Notes: a model not told the origin generated them from the letters alone. Counted from the first letter of the stretch, positions 1-12,159 are shown. The stretch: 64,000 nucleotides of DNA from Trichoplusia ni (GCF_003590095.1 NC_039489.1:6138001-6202000); one strand, 5' to 3'. A program made the numbers and translations.

Positions 1-529
1 CAGCTACATTTTATATTTAGAAAATGTCGAAAACCAGATTCTCTTCGACTAATTGAATGCGGGATGAAGCCTTTGACATGAAACGGTTGGTCAAGTACTA
101 TGGATTTTACATTTTCAAGTTGTGTACACCGGTTAGAATAAATTATTAATTGTTATCTTTTGAATATTTGGCGGTGTTTTTTCTTAATTGTCAACAGCTG
201 TGTTTATTTTTGAGGTGTATTAAAAGAAGCCTATGTCCAGCAGTGTGTGTTAATTTTGTGGATTGAAAATAGAATGGTTTAAATCAAGTCGCCTATGCAA
301 ACTTGATAGTCAGAAAAGTACTCATCATGATTATAAGAAAATGATTGCTGGTAGATTGACGGTCAATCAGTATTGACGATCATGGATTTTGATCAAGATC
401 TCAAGAAACAGACACAACATTTATTTCCTCAATAATATAAGTATTTCTTCTAAGCTTGGTTGTTTGATGCATGAAATTAGAACGAAAATCCTTCGTAATA
501 TAAAGTTTAAACTTATCTTTATAAAGAAA
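1..529. other. Intergenic, nothing recognised
   Basis: AT-rich DNA with stops in all frames. Around 228-246 a short piece (GCCTATGTCCAGCAGTG) matches the LINE 3'-end motif seen more completely elsewhere in the window. No gene is supported. Confidence 0.6.
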
Positions 530-815
530 CTAGCTGACCCAGCAAACGTTGTTTTGCGTAATAAATGATTTCTAGCTGTATGTATTTTTTAATGCCACGT
601 TATAAAAAAATAGAAACAAAAAATTTCGTCAAAAAAATATTTTTTTTTTAGTGTGAGCAACTTTTAACACTTAGGGGTATGAAAAATAGATGTTAGTCGA
701 TTCTCAGATCTACTGAATACGCGTATAAAATTTGGCAGAAGTCGGTTAAGCCGTTAAAGAGGAGTACGGCAACTAACATCGTGACACGGGAATTTTATAT
801 ATTAGAAGAGAATAT
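530..815 (+). repeat. Dispersed lepidopteran repeat (unclassified)
   Basis: Begins CTAGCTGACCCAGCAAACG, contains TTAGGGGTATGAAAAATAG and ATTTGGCAGAAGTCGG, and ends near GACACGGGAATTTTATATA. I recognise this text as a very common moth interspersed repeat, but I cannot assign its class from one copy. No open reading frame. Confidence 0.6.
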
Positions 816-863
816 TAGAAGAAAAGAAGATGACAAAGGCACCCAAAGTCAGAACACATAAAT

Positions 864-945
864 GCTTGCCGATGCGAGGATCAAACCCGCAACGTCGCGT
901 TCCGTGGATTTAGCGTGGTGAACTTTACCACTCGGCTATTCGTGC
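864..945 (-). repeat. tRNA-headed SINE-like sequence
   Basis: Read on the - strand it has an A-box-like TAGCCGAGTGGT and a B-box-like GGGTTTGATCC at tRNA-like spacing. The two ends do not pair as an acceptor stem, so it is a tRNA-derived SINE head or a decayed tRNA rather than a working tRNA. Confidence 0.5.
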
Positions 946-1312
946 AATCAGATGTTGATGTTGAATTAAATTTTCTCTTATTTTATTAACTAACTATGCA
1001 AATTAAAATAGTTAGAATTTTATCTTTTGAGTCAGTGATTTAAATCAGATTTATTATTCAATATGTCTTGATGTAAATTGAAATTATAAATTAATGTTTT
1101 TATAAGTTAACTAAGGACCAAACTTAAAAGGACCGGTTCGTCTTAAAAAAAATGAAATTATCGAAGTCTTATATGAAATCAAATGTTTAAAATTGGTTTT
1201 ATAAGAGTTTTCGAGGGTTTGATGTATTAAATTGAAAAGAAAAAAACAGTGCTGCGTTGAAGTGATTAAGTTTTATACTGAAAAACTTCAAAATGTAAGG
1301 CTGTCCAAATTA

Positions 1313-1400
1313 GGCTCGTGAAGGATTTGAACCTCCGACCTCCGATGCTCAGGTGTTTATACCTGTATATCGGCGCTCTCGCCCTCTGAGCTAACGAGAC
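1313..1400 (-). tRNA. tRNA-like gene with expanded anticodon loop (possible intron) or tRNA pseudogene
   Basis: The 88-nt - strand sequence folds as a tRNA. The 7-bp acceptor stem (GTCTCGT with ACGAGCC) has one mismatch. The D stem is GCTC/GAGC, the anticodon stem CCGAT/ATCGG, and the T arm GGAGG-TTCAAAT-CCTTC. The anticodon loop is 22 nt instead of 7, and the extra part contains its own CAGGT/ACCTG hairpin. That could be a short tRNA intron, or an insertion that killed the gene and left a SINE head. The anticodon cannot be called with confidence. Confidence 0.42.
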
Positions 1401-1463
1401 CTGTGATAGGAGTTTTCAATTTATCGACCAGTACACTGATATGTCGTCACTACCATTTGAAAA

Positions 1464-1657
1464 TCGACCTTAAGGCCTAGCGTATAAAGCTACTATTCAT
1501 ATCTAAGTAACGTCTCACTGTGCACCATGAGGTTTTGCAAACTGACACGCTACGACAGGGTCGACCTTAATGCTTAAAGAATAAAGCTGCTATTTATATT
1601 TTAGTAACGTCTGACTGTGTACCATGAGATTTTAGAAACCGACACGCTACGACGGGA
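1464..1657. repeat. Imperfect tandem repeat, two units of about 97 bp
   Basis: Unit 1 starts TCGACCTTAAGGC at 1464 and unit 2 starts TCGACCTTAATGC at 1561. Both contain TAGTAAC or TAAGTAACGTCT, a block like TGTGCACCATGAG, and end GACACGCTACGAC. Differences are scattered, so the duplication is not recent. It lies just upstream of the tRNA-like element when read on the - strand. Confidence 0.8.
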
Positions 1658-2499
1658 TAATATTCAATTAGTAGGTAGGAAAGCTAAGCTATATAATAAA
1701 TCAGCGATTTTCTTTGTCACGAAAATTGGTTTGGCACCGACTTCAACAAGTATAAGTTTGAAATAGAGGCGTGCATTATTAGATATAAGTACCTCCTTTA
1801 TATTTACCTCTTTTTTTTGAAGTTGCTTAAAAAACCTTCACACATTCATACATACTTATAGGTCAAACTCAGAACCCCTTTTTTGAATCGGTTAAGCAGC
1901 TAAAACCTTCTCCTGAATATAACAAATACTTATCTCCTTTTTCATCGTTTAAAATATATTTTTAAACGTACAAGTCGTTGATCAGAAAGTAGAGTCTTCC
2001 TTTCATTTATTTCAGATAGATATTTTCAGATAAACATTGGTTCTGATTGCGGCCTGATTAGAAATATATTGGTTTGCGGTCACACACCGAAGCTTAGCTT
2101 TCATTAAAAATGTTATACGATGGGAGAGGTTGCAGTAAGGAGAGTTTTATGAGCTGCATTGTCTTTTCAGAGGAATGAACTCTCATAAAAACTGGTTAAG
2201 TGCAAGATGTATTCGCATAACTGAGGGCAAAGAAATGAACTAAAAGTACTCGTAGACAAATTGCTTGAATTACAAATTAACTTCTGGGTGTTCATTTCCA
2301 AGATTTGTAACCCTACCTACCAAACCTGCAAATGAATACAGTAACAACTGTTGCTATTAAAAAATCTTTGTTTTGATAGAGAATATCTAGATTCCTTCTA
2401 TCTGATCTTTTTCTTCGATTATACTTCACACTTCCTGCAAAATAAACAATTTTATTATAGTTACTCTGAAAATCAAAAAAACCTTAATAATTCCCACCA
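1658..2499. other. Intergenic, nothing recognised
   Basis: AT-rich DNA. The only longer open frames start at non-ATG codons and have low-complexity translations. No splice-flanked coding segment is visible. Confidence 0.6.
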
Positions 2500-2532
2500 G
2501 TTATATATATACATATATATGTATATATATAC
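2500..2532. repeat. TA/TACA microsatellite
   Basis: Runs of TATATATA interrupted by CATATATATG, itself palindromic. Simple-sequence DNA. Confidence 0.85.
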
Positions 2533-2580
2533 TAAAAAACGAGGCGCTATGCCCTCGGACTAATAAAACTAACAAAAAAA

Positions 2581-2639
2581 GTTTTCTCTTCACTTTGATT
2601 GCTAGGGATAGTCCCCAGCAATCAAAGTGAAGAGAAAAC
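2581..2639. repeat. Perfect 23-bp inverted repeat (59-nt hairpin)
   Basis: Left arm 2581-2603 and right arm 2617-2639 are exact reverse complements, starting GTTTTCTCTT and ending AGAGAAAAC. The 13-nt spacer AGGGATAGTCCCC itself pairs as AGGGA/TCCCC with one mismatch, leaving a 3-nt loop TAG. The result is a 28-bp stem with one mismatch. No TE ends or coding frame accompany it. Confidence 0.95.
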
Positions 2640-3008
2640 CAATAACAAATTGCCAAACTAACAACCATAAGAACTCTACAAAATGAATCTAAAGCGGTGT
2701 TACAAAAAATCTTTTCGTTCGTTTCCCCTCACTAATAGTATCGATTCAGAATCGATTCAACAGTCTTCTGTAAGCGGCTTTCGTATATCAGAGTGCACCG
2801 CAATCGAGATGGTCAATTAACTTTTTGCAATGTAATTAGTGACTTATCACTTCGCAAAAGAGTTTTAATTGGCTGACTATATTACTGTACTTTAAATACT
2901 ACATCAATACAGCAAGCCAATTAAATGATGAGCTTTTGAATGAAATGATATTTTGTCGATCTTCTTTTTTATTTTGCAGTTTTTTTTCATTATTTTCACT
3001 TTATCTTG

Positions 3009-3150
3009 GGTTCCCGGCTAGCTGGATGGTATAGGACACCAGGTAATGATGACATTTGTGTGATTCGCAAATGCTTGTTTAGAATCTACATGTCCTTTTG
3101 AGTTGAATGTTTGTGTTTAAAGAAAAACTAAATATTTTAGGTTAGAAATA
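3009..3150 (+). repeat. SINE-like remnant
   Basis: Contains the A-box-like GGCTAGCTGGATGGT followed by TTTGTGTGATTCGCAAATGC and GTTTAGAATCTACATGT, a body I recognise from moth SINEs. There is no clear B box, so the copy is decayed. Confidence 0.4.
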
Positions 3151-3779
3151 AAAATAAAGAAGAAAAAACTAGACTAGATCATCTACCAGCAGCGCTTAAA
3201 ATAATAATATAACTAGCATTAAAAAAACACGCAACTTTTGCTTTGGTCAGATTTTTGCACGTATTTGGAGCAAAACTAAATTATTTAAATCCTATTTTTC
3301 CATTCAACGTTCAACCGACGAAAAATATTCGTCGCGAACTTATCACCTTGCTCTATTTCTTGAATATCCTCAACAGTGATACTAATATTACTTACCCGAC
3401 CAGATTGAACTCTCGGCGTTCCAATTTAAAACCGCAGAAACCAAGCTGTGGAATAGAAAAGACAACCAGTTTACAAAATACCGAAACTTTGTAACCGACT
3501 CCTTGTTACTCAGCGTCCCGAAGGACCATCGTATGACAATGAAACTTTTGGGTCCTTTCGTACGGGAAGCAGTTAAGACCTTTTATCCGAGCAGGTAACT
3601 CCCTTAGGTGTACTGTGAACTCGACTAGATTACACGTTTTGACAAACTTCAAATTGAATTTCCTTAGTTTGAAAGTCGGAATCTATGAATGAGAAAGTGC
3701 TTTCGCTGTTCGTTTTGTTCGTATATTGGTTGTTTTGGGAGTCAAATTGAGGTGGTTCTGGTATTAATTAACTGATTCT

Positions 3780-3900
3780 TAGGGTTTCTCGGATAAAAGG
3801 CTTAAACAAGACTATTACTAGGGCTCCGCTGTCCTTCTGCCTGTCCACCCGTCCGTTGAATCATTCATCGGTTAAGCTTTTTCCCTTTGCGAAACGTAAC
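3780..3900 (+). repeat. Dispersed repeat, family with GTCCGTC and CTGTATC blocks (5' piece)
   Basis: Contains GACTATTACTAGGGCTCCGC followed by CTGTCCACCCGTCCG, matching the 5' part of a repeat present more fully at 12160-12370, 18290-18600 and 20080-20300 in this window. Confidence 0.5.
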
Positions 3901-3904
3901 CCTA

Positions 3905-4015
3905 AAAATCATCATCATCATCATCATTGTCCCATATTCGTCCACTGCTGGACATAAGCAAGCGTAGCTCGCGTCCAGCCCAGCCATCTTGTGCAGACTC
4001 TTCCGTGACTGAGGA
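3905..4015 (-). mobile_element. Non-LTR retrotransposon 3' end with (ATC)n tail
   Basis: An (ATC)n run at 3909-3929 is followed by TTCGTCCACTGCTGGACATA. This is the reverse complement of the LINE 3' terminus TGTCCAGCAGTGGAC plus its (TGA)n tail. It is a 5'-truncated dead copy. Confidence 0.7.
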
Positions 4016-6199
4016 AGTCCCACACTACCCTAAAAATAACATGGTATATTATATAAAAATAAATTTAATTCATATTGTGTCAATCTGCCACTTAAATTCC
4101 ATTATTCCACCCACAGCTATTGCTCTATTAGACACAGTCTTTTGCCAAATCGCTCCACTGAATAATGTCACATGTATTACTTTTCCGAGAAATCCCAGCT
4201 TTTCCATTCACACATTCCGTAATTGAATACTTTTGTAGACAAGGAAATTTTCCAGTTTCATAATAAAATAAACAGTGTATTACAAAACTGTGTCATTAAC
4301 ACCACAGAATGTGGGGCAAGGTCGTGACGAAGGGATCTTGGAAAAATATTACATTGTCAGCTGATAAGAATGCTGTTATGTTACTTCATAAAGACCTGAG
4401 ATTATCAGATCTTAAAGGGATTACTTTGTCTTCCATTTAAGTAAATATGAAATGCGTTTGTAGGGTTATGTATTTGTATCACCAAGGCTCCGTAGTCTGT
4501 CTATCTATAATAATTAAAAAAAAAGCTAATTAAAAACTTAAAAGGAAGGATATGCAAGGATGCGGTGAGGTGACGACGGAAATCAGACCACAGCAAATAC
4601 TAAGAGAGGGATTGCTTTACAAATTAAATACATTTCTATCAAAACCAAACATATTGCGGCTATCAGTACTATCGTCTTTCCAGGCACAAGAGTAAGATAT
4701 TGAAGAGAACAATTATCTTAATAGGTATATATATTATGCGTTTCAGGTATCTCAAGAGACTATCAAATCTTGAACGCTATGGGTTTGAATTACTAACGCT
4801 TTTCAGATAGGGATCACAAATCAATCGAGTCGAGATGTCATTGCTAGCATTCCATTGTCTGAATCGATTTAATATAGTTTAACAAACATTCATCGCGTTA
4901 TTAATTTCAGCTATCTAAGTTGATGGTGTGAATTAGCATAAGTAATTATCGTAAGTACCAAATTTTGGTAACTAATAGCTCCTGGTAATACACTAGTACT
5001 TAGCTGCACACGGTTAGACTGGAAACCGATCCTAATATATACGATGATGATAAAAAATAATTGTCAATTATTTTTATACTTACTGGTTTATTCACAGTTT
5101 CGCTGAATCACTTTATTGAATTATGAATGAAAAAGAATTTTTTATATGATTTTTTTCAATACTTCATATAACTGATAAGGTAAAACAAACCAAAAACACC
5201 CAATACTTACAAAACTTAACAACGACAACGGAACCGAAGTAAAACTAAAGATCTAGTTTATTCAACGGTTGTTTTGGTCATAATATGGATAAGAAATTTT
5301 GTGATGAAAATAAATGTATTTGACGGGACTCTCAATGTCACAAATCCGATTAGCACTTGACCAGATTTTATCCTCACACTTCCCTTGAAAAACACTTCAA
5401 TAAAACTAGATCAAAACTTTAACAATTAAATAAAAATAAACTCTCGAAACAGTTACAAAAAATACCGAACTCAATTGCCAACTCAACCGTAGCTCCGACA
5501 ATCGCATATGTGAAGTATTTCCAGAGCAAACAAGTTGAAATTGGACGCAAAAAATAGTTTAGTGCTATTTCGTCCAATCCCCTGATTTCCGGAGATAGGT
5601 CTTCACTGTTTTCCACCATTTCGGATGCTGCGACAGTTAAGGCAACAAATGGAATTGAAATAGGTATTGCCCAGATTGGGAGACAATTTTCGTTTAGTTT
5701 TTTATTTGGCTTGAATTCCTGATGCAGTCTGGCAACGTAATGGTGACCTGATTGCAGTGGTTCGTTTACTATTTTTTCGTTTAAGGCTGTGTCTTTATCA
5801 ATTGTTTGATAAAAACAAATTGAAAAGATTGTTTTTTTTCTAATTTAAGACAGGAAAACTAATTGCTCAAGAAAATTTAGTAATGTTAAATATCTGGATA
5901 ATCTAGATTCACATTTTTTTTGTACAACGCCATAGCGCGAACGTGTCAAACTAAGCAAAGATTTTAATAAGTACTAGACAGCTGTTAAACATACTTATGT
6001 AATTCTGAATGCATACATATTATAAATAAATTATATAGTTACTTATGTGGTGACGTAACTAAAAGCCTTAGTAAGCGAATTTAGTTCAAACAAAATTATG
6101 CATTCTAATAAAGAATGCATTAAAACTAACCACAAAGCCGAAATTAAAACTCACGTCACCAAACACTTAGTAGCTTCGCAGATATTCATATCGTCTAAG
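4016..6199. other. Intergenic, no gene recognised
   Basis: AT-rich DNA with one 66-codon frame on the - strand (5419-5619) that has no recognisable domain. A short palindrome built on ATGCATTCT/AGAATGCAT lies near 6097-6120. Nothing else can be supported. Confidence 0.6.
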
Positions 6200-6886
6200 G
6201 CAGGGCGCAAACGTGGACACTTTGCTTTAGATACCACCTACTGATAAATGTTTGGTGTCTTTAGAATCAATATGGAATCATATGTCTTGCCCATTGGCTG
6301 CCACGCAAAATACTAAACATGCTCTTGATCGAAATGTGTTCAGGATCGATATTTAGAAAATGAAATTCGTCAGGTGGAAATCTAATATTTTTCAAAGAAC
6401 AAACTTGTACAATCGATTTTAAATCAAAACTAGAAAGAAAGAAAGAAAGAAAAATATTTTATTGAGAAACTACTGAGAAAAACTGATTTACGGATACAAT
6501 AGTAGCCGAGTGGTTGAAGGTCACCATACCAAACGCCCTTTGAAGTCGGTTGAAAAGTATCTACGTTCGTACCTTGCCTTACTCCTGTACTGAGTTACTA
6601 TGGTAACCTGTGACTATAGCAATACTCGTCTTATTTTAAACACCGCTTCCTCACATAACAACTACAATTCCCAGTGATAGCTCACCATATCGTATTAGGC
6701 ACTGCGTAAACTTTTCTTGTGTATTCAATCAACGGCTTCTAGTTTCCTATTACCGTTATTCAAGTATTCGGTGGAAGCAATTGGCCAAAAACCAAACTTT
6801 CATAACTAGGTGATTTCATACTGGCTCTAAAGACATTCATATGTAGCTTGATGTGACACAAAAAAGTGTCCTCGTCTGCGCCCAGC
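6200..6886. mobile_element. Candidate DNA transposon or MITE with 24-bp terminal inverted repeats
   Basis: 6200-6223 (GCAGGGCGCAAACG...) and 6863-6886 (...TCTGCGCCCAGC) are reverse complements at 21 of 24 positions. Related sequence (CGCAGATATTGATGTCGT) lies near 33667, so it belongs to a repeated family. The interior has no transposase frame but contains a SINE-like AGTAGCCGAGTGGTT at about 6501 and a (GAAA)n run just inside, near 6430. The pairing may come from two separate oppositely oriented copies rather than one element. Confidence 0.4.
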
Positions 6887-8449
6887 CTTCAAACTTAAAC
6901 CGCTTTTCGGTACCGACTCGCTAAAAGGAAGAAATTTGTCCACTTTAGGTGTCACAATGATTTATGCAGCGAGTTTCTTCGCTGCAGCCGCTAACTTTTA
7001 TAGTTTGCACAGATGTGGGTATTGTTGTAAGTTTTGGCGCTGTCTCGAACATTAGGATGACTTGAAATAATGTATTGTGTTTGATATTAAACTTTTAGTT
7101 TAAGTGACGTGAAATAGATCGGATTTTATTTTTGTCTTTGTTGGAAACTAGAGCGTTGTTGTTGCAATTTAGAGTTTCGGGCACAATGGTTAAAATGGAA
7201 CCCTATTACTGAGGCCTGGCTGCGATAGCTAAAAATCGAGGTTCAGCAATTGTCGTAGATTTTATGGGTGAAAAAATTTTAAAATTTGAATACGATTGAA
7301 TATTAATTACAAAATACTATTGATTCTTAAAGTGTAAAATATTAAAAGCAAGCTTCAGCTATAAATATTTCCTGATTCAATAAATTTTATTCGAAAACAA
7401 AACTAATTCATTCCACATGTATTTCAGCCTTAAATTTTCAAAAGCATTTTTTACCATAAGTATCCCAAACATTATCGCCCACCCAAACTTTCTTGATAAG
7501 ATATGTTATAACGGGAAAAACATTTTTCCCGCTCATATCCTTTCGTCAAATCCTAAAAAGCGAGATATAAATCTATTTACGAGCTCGGACGTGTAAAGGA
7601 AGTTAGATGTCATTAGAGTTTTCCTCAGCATGCGGTTCAAAAGCCGGGTGTTCAAAATCCCCTTCCCCTTTCTTCCCATGGGAAAAAATGAAAGGGCGAG
7701 TCTTAAAAGGAAGTAAGGCTTCATATGTAAGAGATGATTAGTATTTATTTGTGTGGTTGTAGAATGGTAAAGTTGAAATTTTAAACCTACTATAAAATGA
7801 GAGGAGATTTTTAATTCGACAGTGTTTTTTTATGAAGTCTCGAATCATGAGTTTATAATGATTTTTTTCAATAAAGTATTTATAGTTACGTAAGTATATG
7901 ACATAAATAAAATATTTCTGTTTTCATCAGTCTCTTGTGCAACCTGTCAAATTTTATAAAAAGCTTGATAATTTCTACAAAATCTTGTATGGAAACATTT
8001 TTAAATACAAAATATCCATTCTTGTATCGCTTTTGGTTATAAACCACACACATATCGGTTCACTGTGCCACGAATAGAAACGCATATCGGTCAACCTTAC
8101 CATCGGATATACCAAGCGAAAAAATAACATTTTATATTTCAAACTTAGATTCTAAAAATCCCATCATACTTAGTGACAACCTACACTTACGTCTAAACGC
8201 AATACAATAACAGTTGCGAGAAAGAGATGGAACTCTATACTATAGTATACTATCACACTTCCACAACCACGATATTACTTTATGACGTCATCCTAGCCCC
8301 CATGGTTATTGAAACGTCACGAGTTTGTCAGTTAATAACTCTTTATTAACAACAAACAATACATTCTCCCCTCCCCATTGAATGTTATATGAATATGATA
8401 CGGCTTTTGTTTACAGCGCGGAACAAATACAATTGAAATTATGATTATA
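6887..8449. other. Intergenic, nothing recognised
   Basis: AT-rich. Near 8215-8290 a block with CTATACTATAG and CACTTCCACAAC loosely matches blocks at about 11140-11215 and 17810-17880, pointing to an old dispersed repeat. No coding region. Confidence 0.5.
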
Positions 8450-8664
8450 TTAGCTTCTCGCCCGCGGCTTCGCCCGCGTCGATGTCGCTTATATCGCGAT
8501 TCCAATAGAATTCTTCAAAAATCCGGGATTAAAACTATCCTATGTTCTTTCTCAAGGTCAACTCTATCTCTGTACCAAATTACATTAAAATCGGTTCAGT
8601 GGTTTAGACATGAAAGCGTAACAGACAGACAGAGTTACTTTCGCATTTATAATATTAGTAGGGA
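8450..8664 (-). mobile_element. Short Helitron-like element (non-autonomous)
   Basis: On the - strand it starts TCCCTACTAATATTATAAA and ends GCGGGCGAGAAGCTAA. It therefore has the 5'-TC and CTRR-3' termini expected of Helitrons, and it lies between an A and a T, the canonical target. No Rep/helicase coding. The open frame across it on the + strand is a by-product of its GC-rich end. Confidence 0.65.
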
Positions 8665-8835
8665 TTTCTATGTTTATGTTATAGAGCTATCGGGTTATAT
8701 ATTATGTTTAGTATTTTGGTGTCATTATTATTAAATTTATGAGTAAAGGCGCCTCGAGGTTTTGCACTGTTCTTAAATTGTCTTCGTAATAAAATTGATT
8801 TTACACAGTTATAAATATATTAAATTAGTGGAAGA

Positions 8836-8900
8836 AGAGTGGGGAGGCCTTTTCCCAGTAATGGGACATTCCAGGCTAGTAATAATAATAATAATTGTTT
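8836..8900 (+). mobile_element. LINE 3' end with (TAA)n tail
   Basis: GAAGAAGAGTGGGGAGGCC then TTTTCCCAGTAATGGGACAT followed by (TAA)n. Matches the 3'-end family also seen at 15610-15715 and 41640-41745. 5'-truncated and non-coding. Confidence 0.55.
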
Positions 8901-10213
8901 TAGTTTTCCCAAATAGTAGTAGTAATAATAATTATTTATAATTTTCTCGCAGGAATATGTACTTTTAGGAGTTTGGGGTAAATTTAAGTTTCGTATAAAA
9001 TACCTACTGAAATTAATACGTACCTAATAAATTCTTAGACAACGCTGAATACAATTTAAAAACTCCTTGGAAACTTTAATTAAAACAAACACTACGAATC
9101 CTAAAGTCTAAATTAAATGCAACCTATTTTTTCCTTAATACAACCGCAATACAATCACTGGACTGTGCCATCGAATTTACGGCCGCTTTGACTCGAAACC
9201 GTAGAATTACGAGACTGGTCTAGAGACGGGAAATACACGGGATTTAACCGAGATTCAGGGGACCAGGCTGAGGACGTTCAATTGTACATAATCTGTCTAA
9301 AATCCGAACGTTACTCAGACTGTCACTTAGCATTTCGACGACGACGAACATTAGTGGTGTTGGAATTTAAACTCTATTTGTGTCCAAGGACAAAAGGACT
9401 AAATTATTTTTTTGTGTGGTTGAGATTAAAGTGTAAAAAGAATTACTTCTTTTTTACTACACACAACCTCGTGTCAGTTATTTTTAACTGCCTCACAATA
9501 TAGTACTTCGTTGTTACTAAGTGATAATTTTTAATTTATTTGTAATACACATGAATTAGGGAGATACATATTAGGAAATGACCCAGAAAAAAATACAAAT
9601 ACATTTTGTGTTCATAAATATTATGACTTTGCACGGCCGAGAGATATTTTACTTAGATACATAATACAATTATAGTATTTTACTTACATAATATAATGAT
9701 ACTATAGAATAAACAAACAGTCAAGAATGTTAATGTATTAAAAAGTTTTCATACCTGATTATGCACGTTTACGTCGATAAATTATTGACACTGCGAGGGT
9801 CAAAAAAGTCATTCCTATTGAGAAGAATCGCAAGAAATTACACGTACTAGAAAACCTGAACTTATAAGATGTTACCTTACAGAATCAGTAATCACACCGA
9901 ACAAATAAAACAACAAAGAAAAATAATACATTTGATAAATAAAGTAGAAAAAATATTACGATCAGAGATACTGAGATTTAAGGTAATGCGAGCCTGAAGT
10001 ACATAAAACCTGTAAGATATTGCAACAACCGTTACGTAATCAATACATTCTAGTCTAGCTTTCTCAGGTGTTCAAAAAGCTTTTATGAGGTTTGTTCGAG
10101 AAAATACCCGATTTATGATAGCATATGATCATATTTGGGGCTAAGGACCTTAATCGATCGTATAACGAATTGTCAATATCGAGTGTTATGTTAAACTGTA
10201 CATAAAGAGTAAA
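8901..10213. other. Intergenic, nothing recognised
   Basis: AT-rich DNA with no conserved coding segment or repeat that I can name. Confidence 0.6.
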
Positions 10214-10500
10214 TCCTACTACTATTATAAAGGCGAAAGTTTGTAAGTATGGATGTTTGTTACTCTTTCACGTAAAAACTACTGAATGGATTTGAATGAA
10301 ACTTTACCACAATCTAGCTTATACATCAGAATAACACATAGGCTACAATTTTTGAGGTTTCTAATGTGAGGTCGTAAAAAACACATTTTTTGCGCTTACA
10401 TTGCAAACGCTGACTGAATCCTACAAGATAGATAGAAGGCAGGTATAAATTATAACTTATATCTTCTAACCACGCGGACGAAGTCGGGGGCAATAGCTAG
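10214..10500 (+). mobile_element. Helitron-like element (non-autonomous)
   Basis: Starts TCCTACTACTATTATAAAGG, ends GTCGGGGGCAATAGCTAG, and is flanked by A on the left and T on the right. 5'-TC, CTAG-3' and an A/T target are Helitron hallmarks. The body (GGATGTTTGTTACTC..., then ...ACGCGGACGAAGTCG) is shared with the copies at 19454, 21989 and 49191. Confidence 0.7.
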
Positions 10501-10761
10501 TAAATAATAATGATAAAACGATCCATACGTTAGGCGAAAAATTTCCAACACCAAACATCTTATAAACGTACATATTATCATTTGACATTATGTTTATTGT
10601 TTTCTTTAATCTTAATTACCTATAAAATGTTAAGGTGTTATAATACGCACCAGACATTGTAACTTTATATCGAATCGGGCAAGCAAAGATTCCTCAATAA
10701 GTCTTATACAGTTTTAAAATGTAAAATATATCAGGTACAGTTCCTTTTTCTGATAGACATT

Positions 10762-10812
10762 TATCAACATCATCATTATCAGCCCATATTTGTCCACTGC
10801 TGGACTAAGGCT
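10762..10812 (-). mobile_element. LINE 3' end fragment
   Basis: ATCATCATTATCAGCCCATA followed by TTTGTCCACTGCTGGAC; same family and orientation as 3905-4015. Confidence 0.6.
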
Positions 10813-12159
10813 GTTCGATAACAGATAATTATTTCAGCTATAAAATCATGTTCCAATACCTACATACATGTAAAATTTTGATCACGTCACAAAACTTTAA
10901 ATTCAGCTGCTTTTAAATCTAATATTCTAGACTCTCTTTAATGTCTTCTATCATTTAGATACTAAACTGACACATAGGTCTAACGACTTGGTCTAAAACG
11001 CCTTATCTTTAAATTCTGAACTATAAGTTCGTGTGAAATTTTCTCGATATTCTGTACCATTCATCACATGTAATCAAAGTTCCTCTGATTGATGAGACAG
11101 GGGCTACCACGACTTTCTGAATTATTTTTACTGTAGATGTGGGATAGAGATGAAGCTCTACGCTGTGTAGTGCGCTGTCACTCTTCCACAGTTTTGTATA
11201 ATACGGGGCGGTAGGCTTTCGGTTGTATTCTCTCCCTTTGAAGAATCACCATAATTAATGACTTCGAGATTTAAAAAATCTAATCTGTCATTTTGTTCAA
11301 TTACTTTTCTCAAAAGAATTAATTTCTTTAAAAATTTTCGATACCTTTTTTAAATTTTCTTTTTTAAGACTTTTAGACGTTGATGAAATAAAGATTAAAA
11401 GGTTTTAAGTTTTAATATAACTGGGTCGATAGCTAGTGCTTGAACGATTAGCACTTGAATTTTAACAATCAGTCAATCGAATAGGCTAAAAAGAAATTTA
11501 TGGGATTAGTTAAACATTTTAAAATTATTTTTTCATCCAAAAAAATTATCTTAGTGTCTACGCGTACTAAACACCTTTACAAGAGTGATGTCATTTTTCT
11601 CGAAGCGCCAAAATCTAATGACTAGCATATACTAAAATCACAAGTCAAAGTCTCGATACTTGTTGAAAAATATTGTTCGAAAATTCGAATTCTGAAACAA
11701 TGTAATTGAAGTATACAATTCCTTTTTTGTTATTTTTTTCTAAAGATTACATTACATTGAACTTAAATATACATCAAAAAAAAAAATTAGCTACTGCCTA
11801 ACGCCCGGTCCCATACTAGATACAGAATTTTGGCCCCTTCGGAGAACGGGTTTTTTATTCTTATAGATGAAACATTTTACAACCCTTCAGGTGTATATTT
11901 ATCATTACCTTTTAAATAAAACAACTCAAAAGCGATACCCTCAAAAAATACTCGTAATGGTCAACTGAATTTACGAAATGTAATTAAAATGCCTGCGACG
12001 AGAGATTTTCGTCGTCACGGTCGTTTTCATTAAAAGTTGGGCGACATTAAATTCGTCGGAGTTTCGTCTCACATACCGACACACGGAAGCTTTTATAGTA
12101 ACGTTAAGCTGTTCAATTCATTCCATTTTATTCACTTTTTTAGGCTACGTAACTGTTTT
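10813..12159. other. Intergenic, nothing recognised
   Basis: AT-rich. Contains a block near 11140-11215 (GCTCTACGCTGTGTAGTGCG) that recurs in altered form at about 17810-17880 as an old dispersed repeat. No gene. Confidence 0.55.

Noticed and set aside
6425..6452. (GAAA)n run considered as a regulatory element
   Set aside because: Simple sequence; no gene nearby.
8441..8734. 97-codon ORF with Arg-rich N-terminus
   Set aside because: It lies over the GC-rich end of a Helitron-like element, starts before it and runs past it. No conserved protein.
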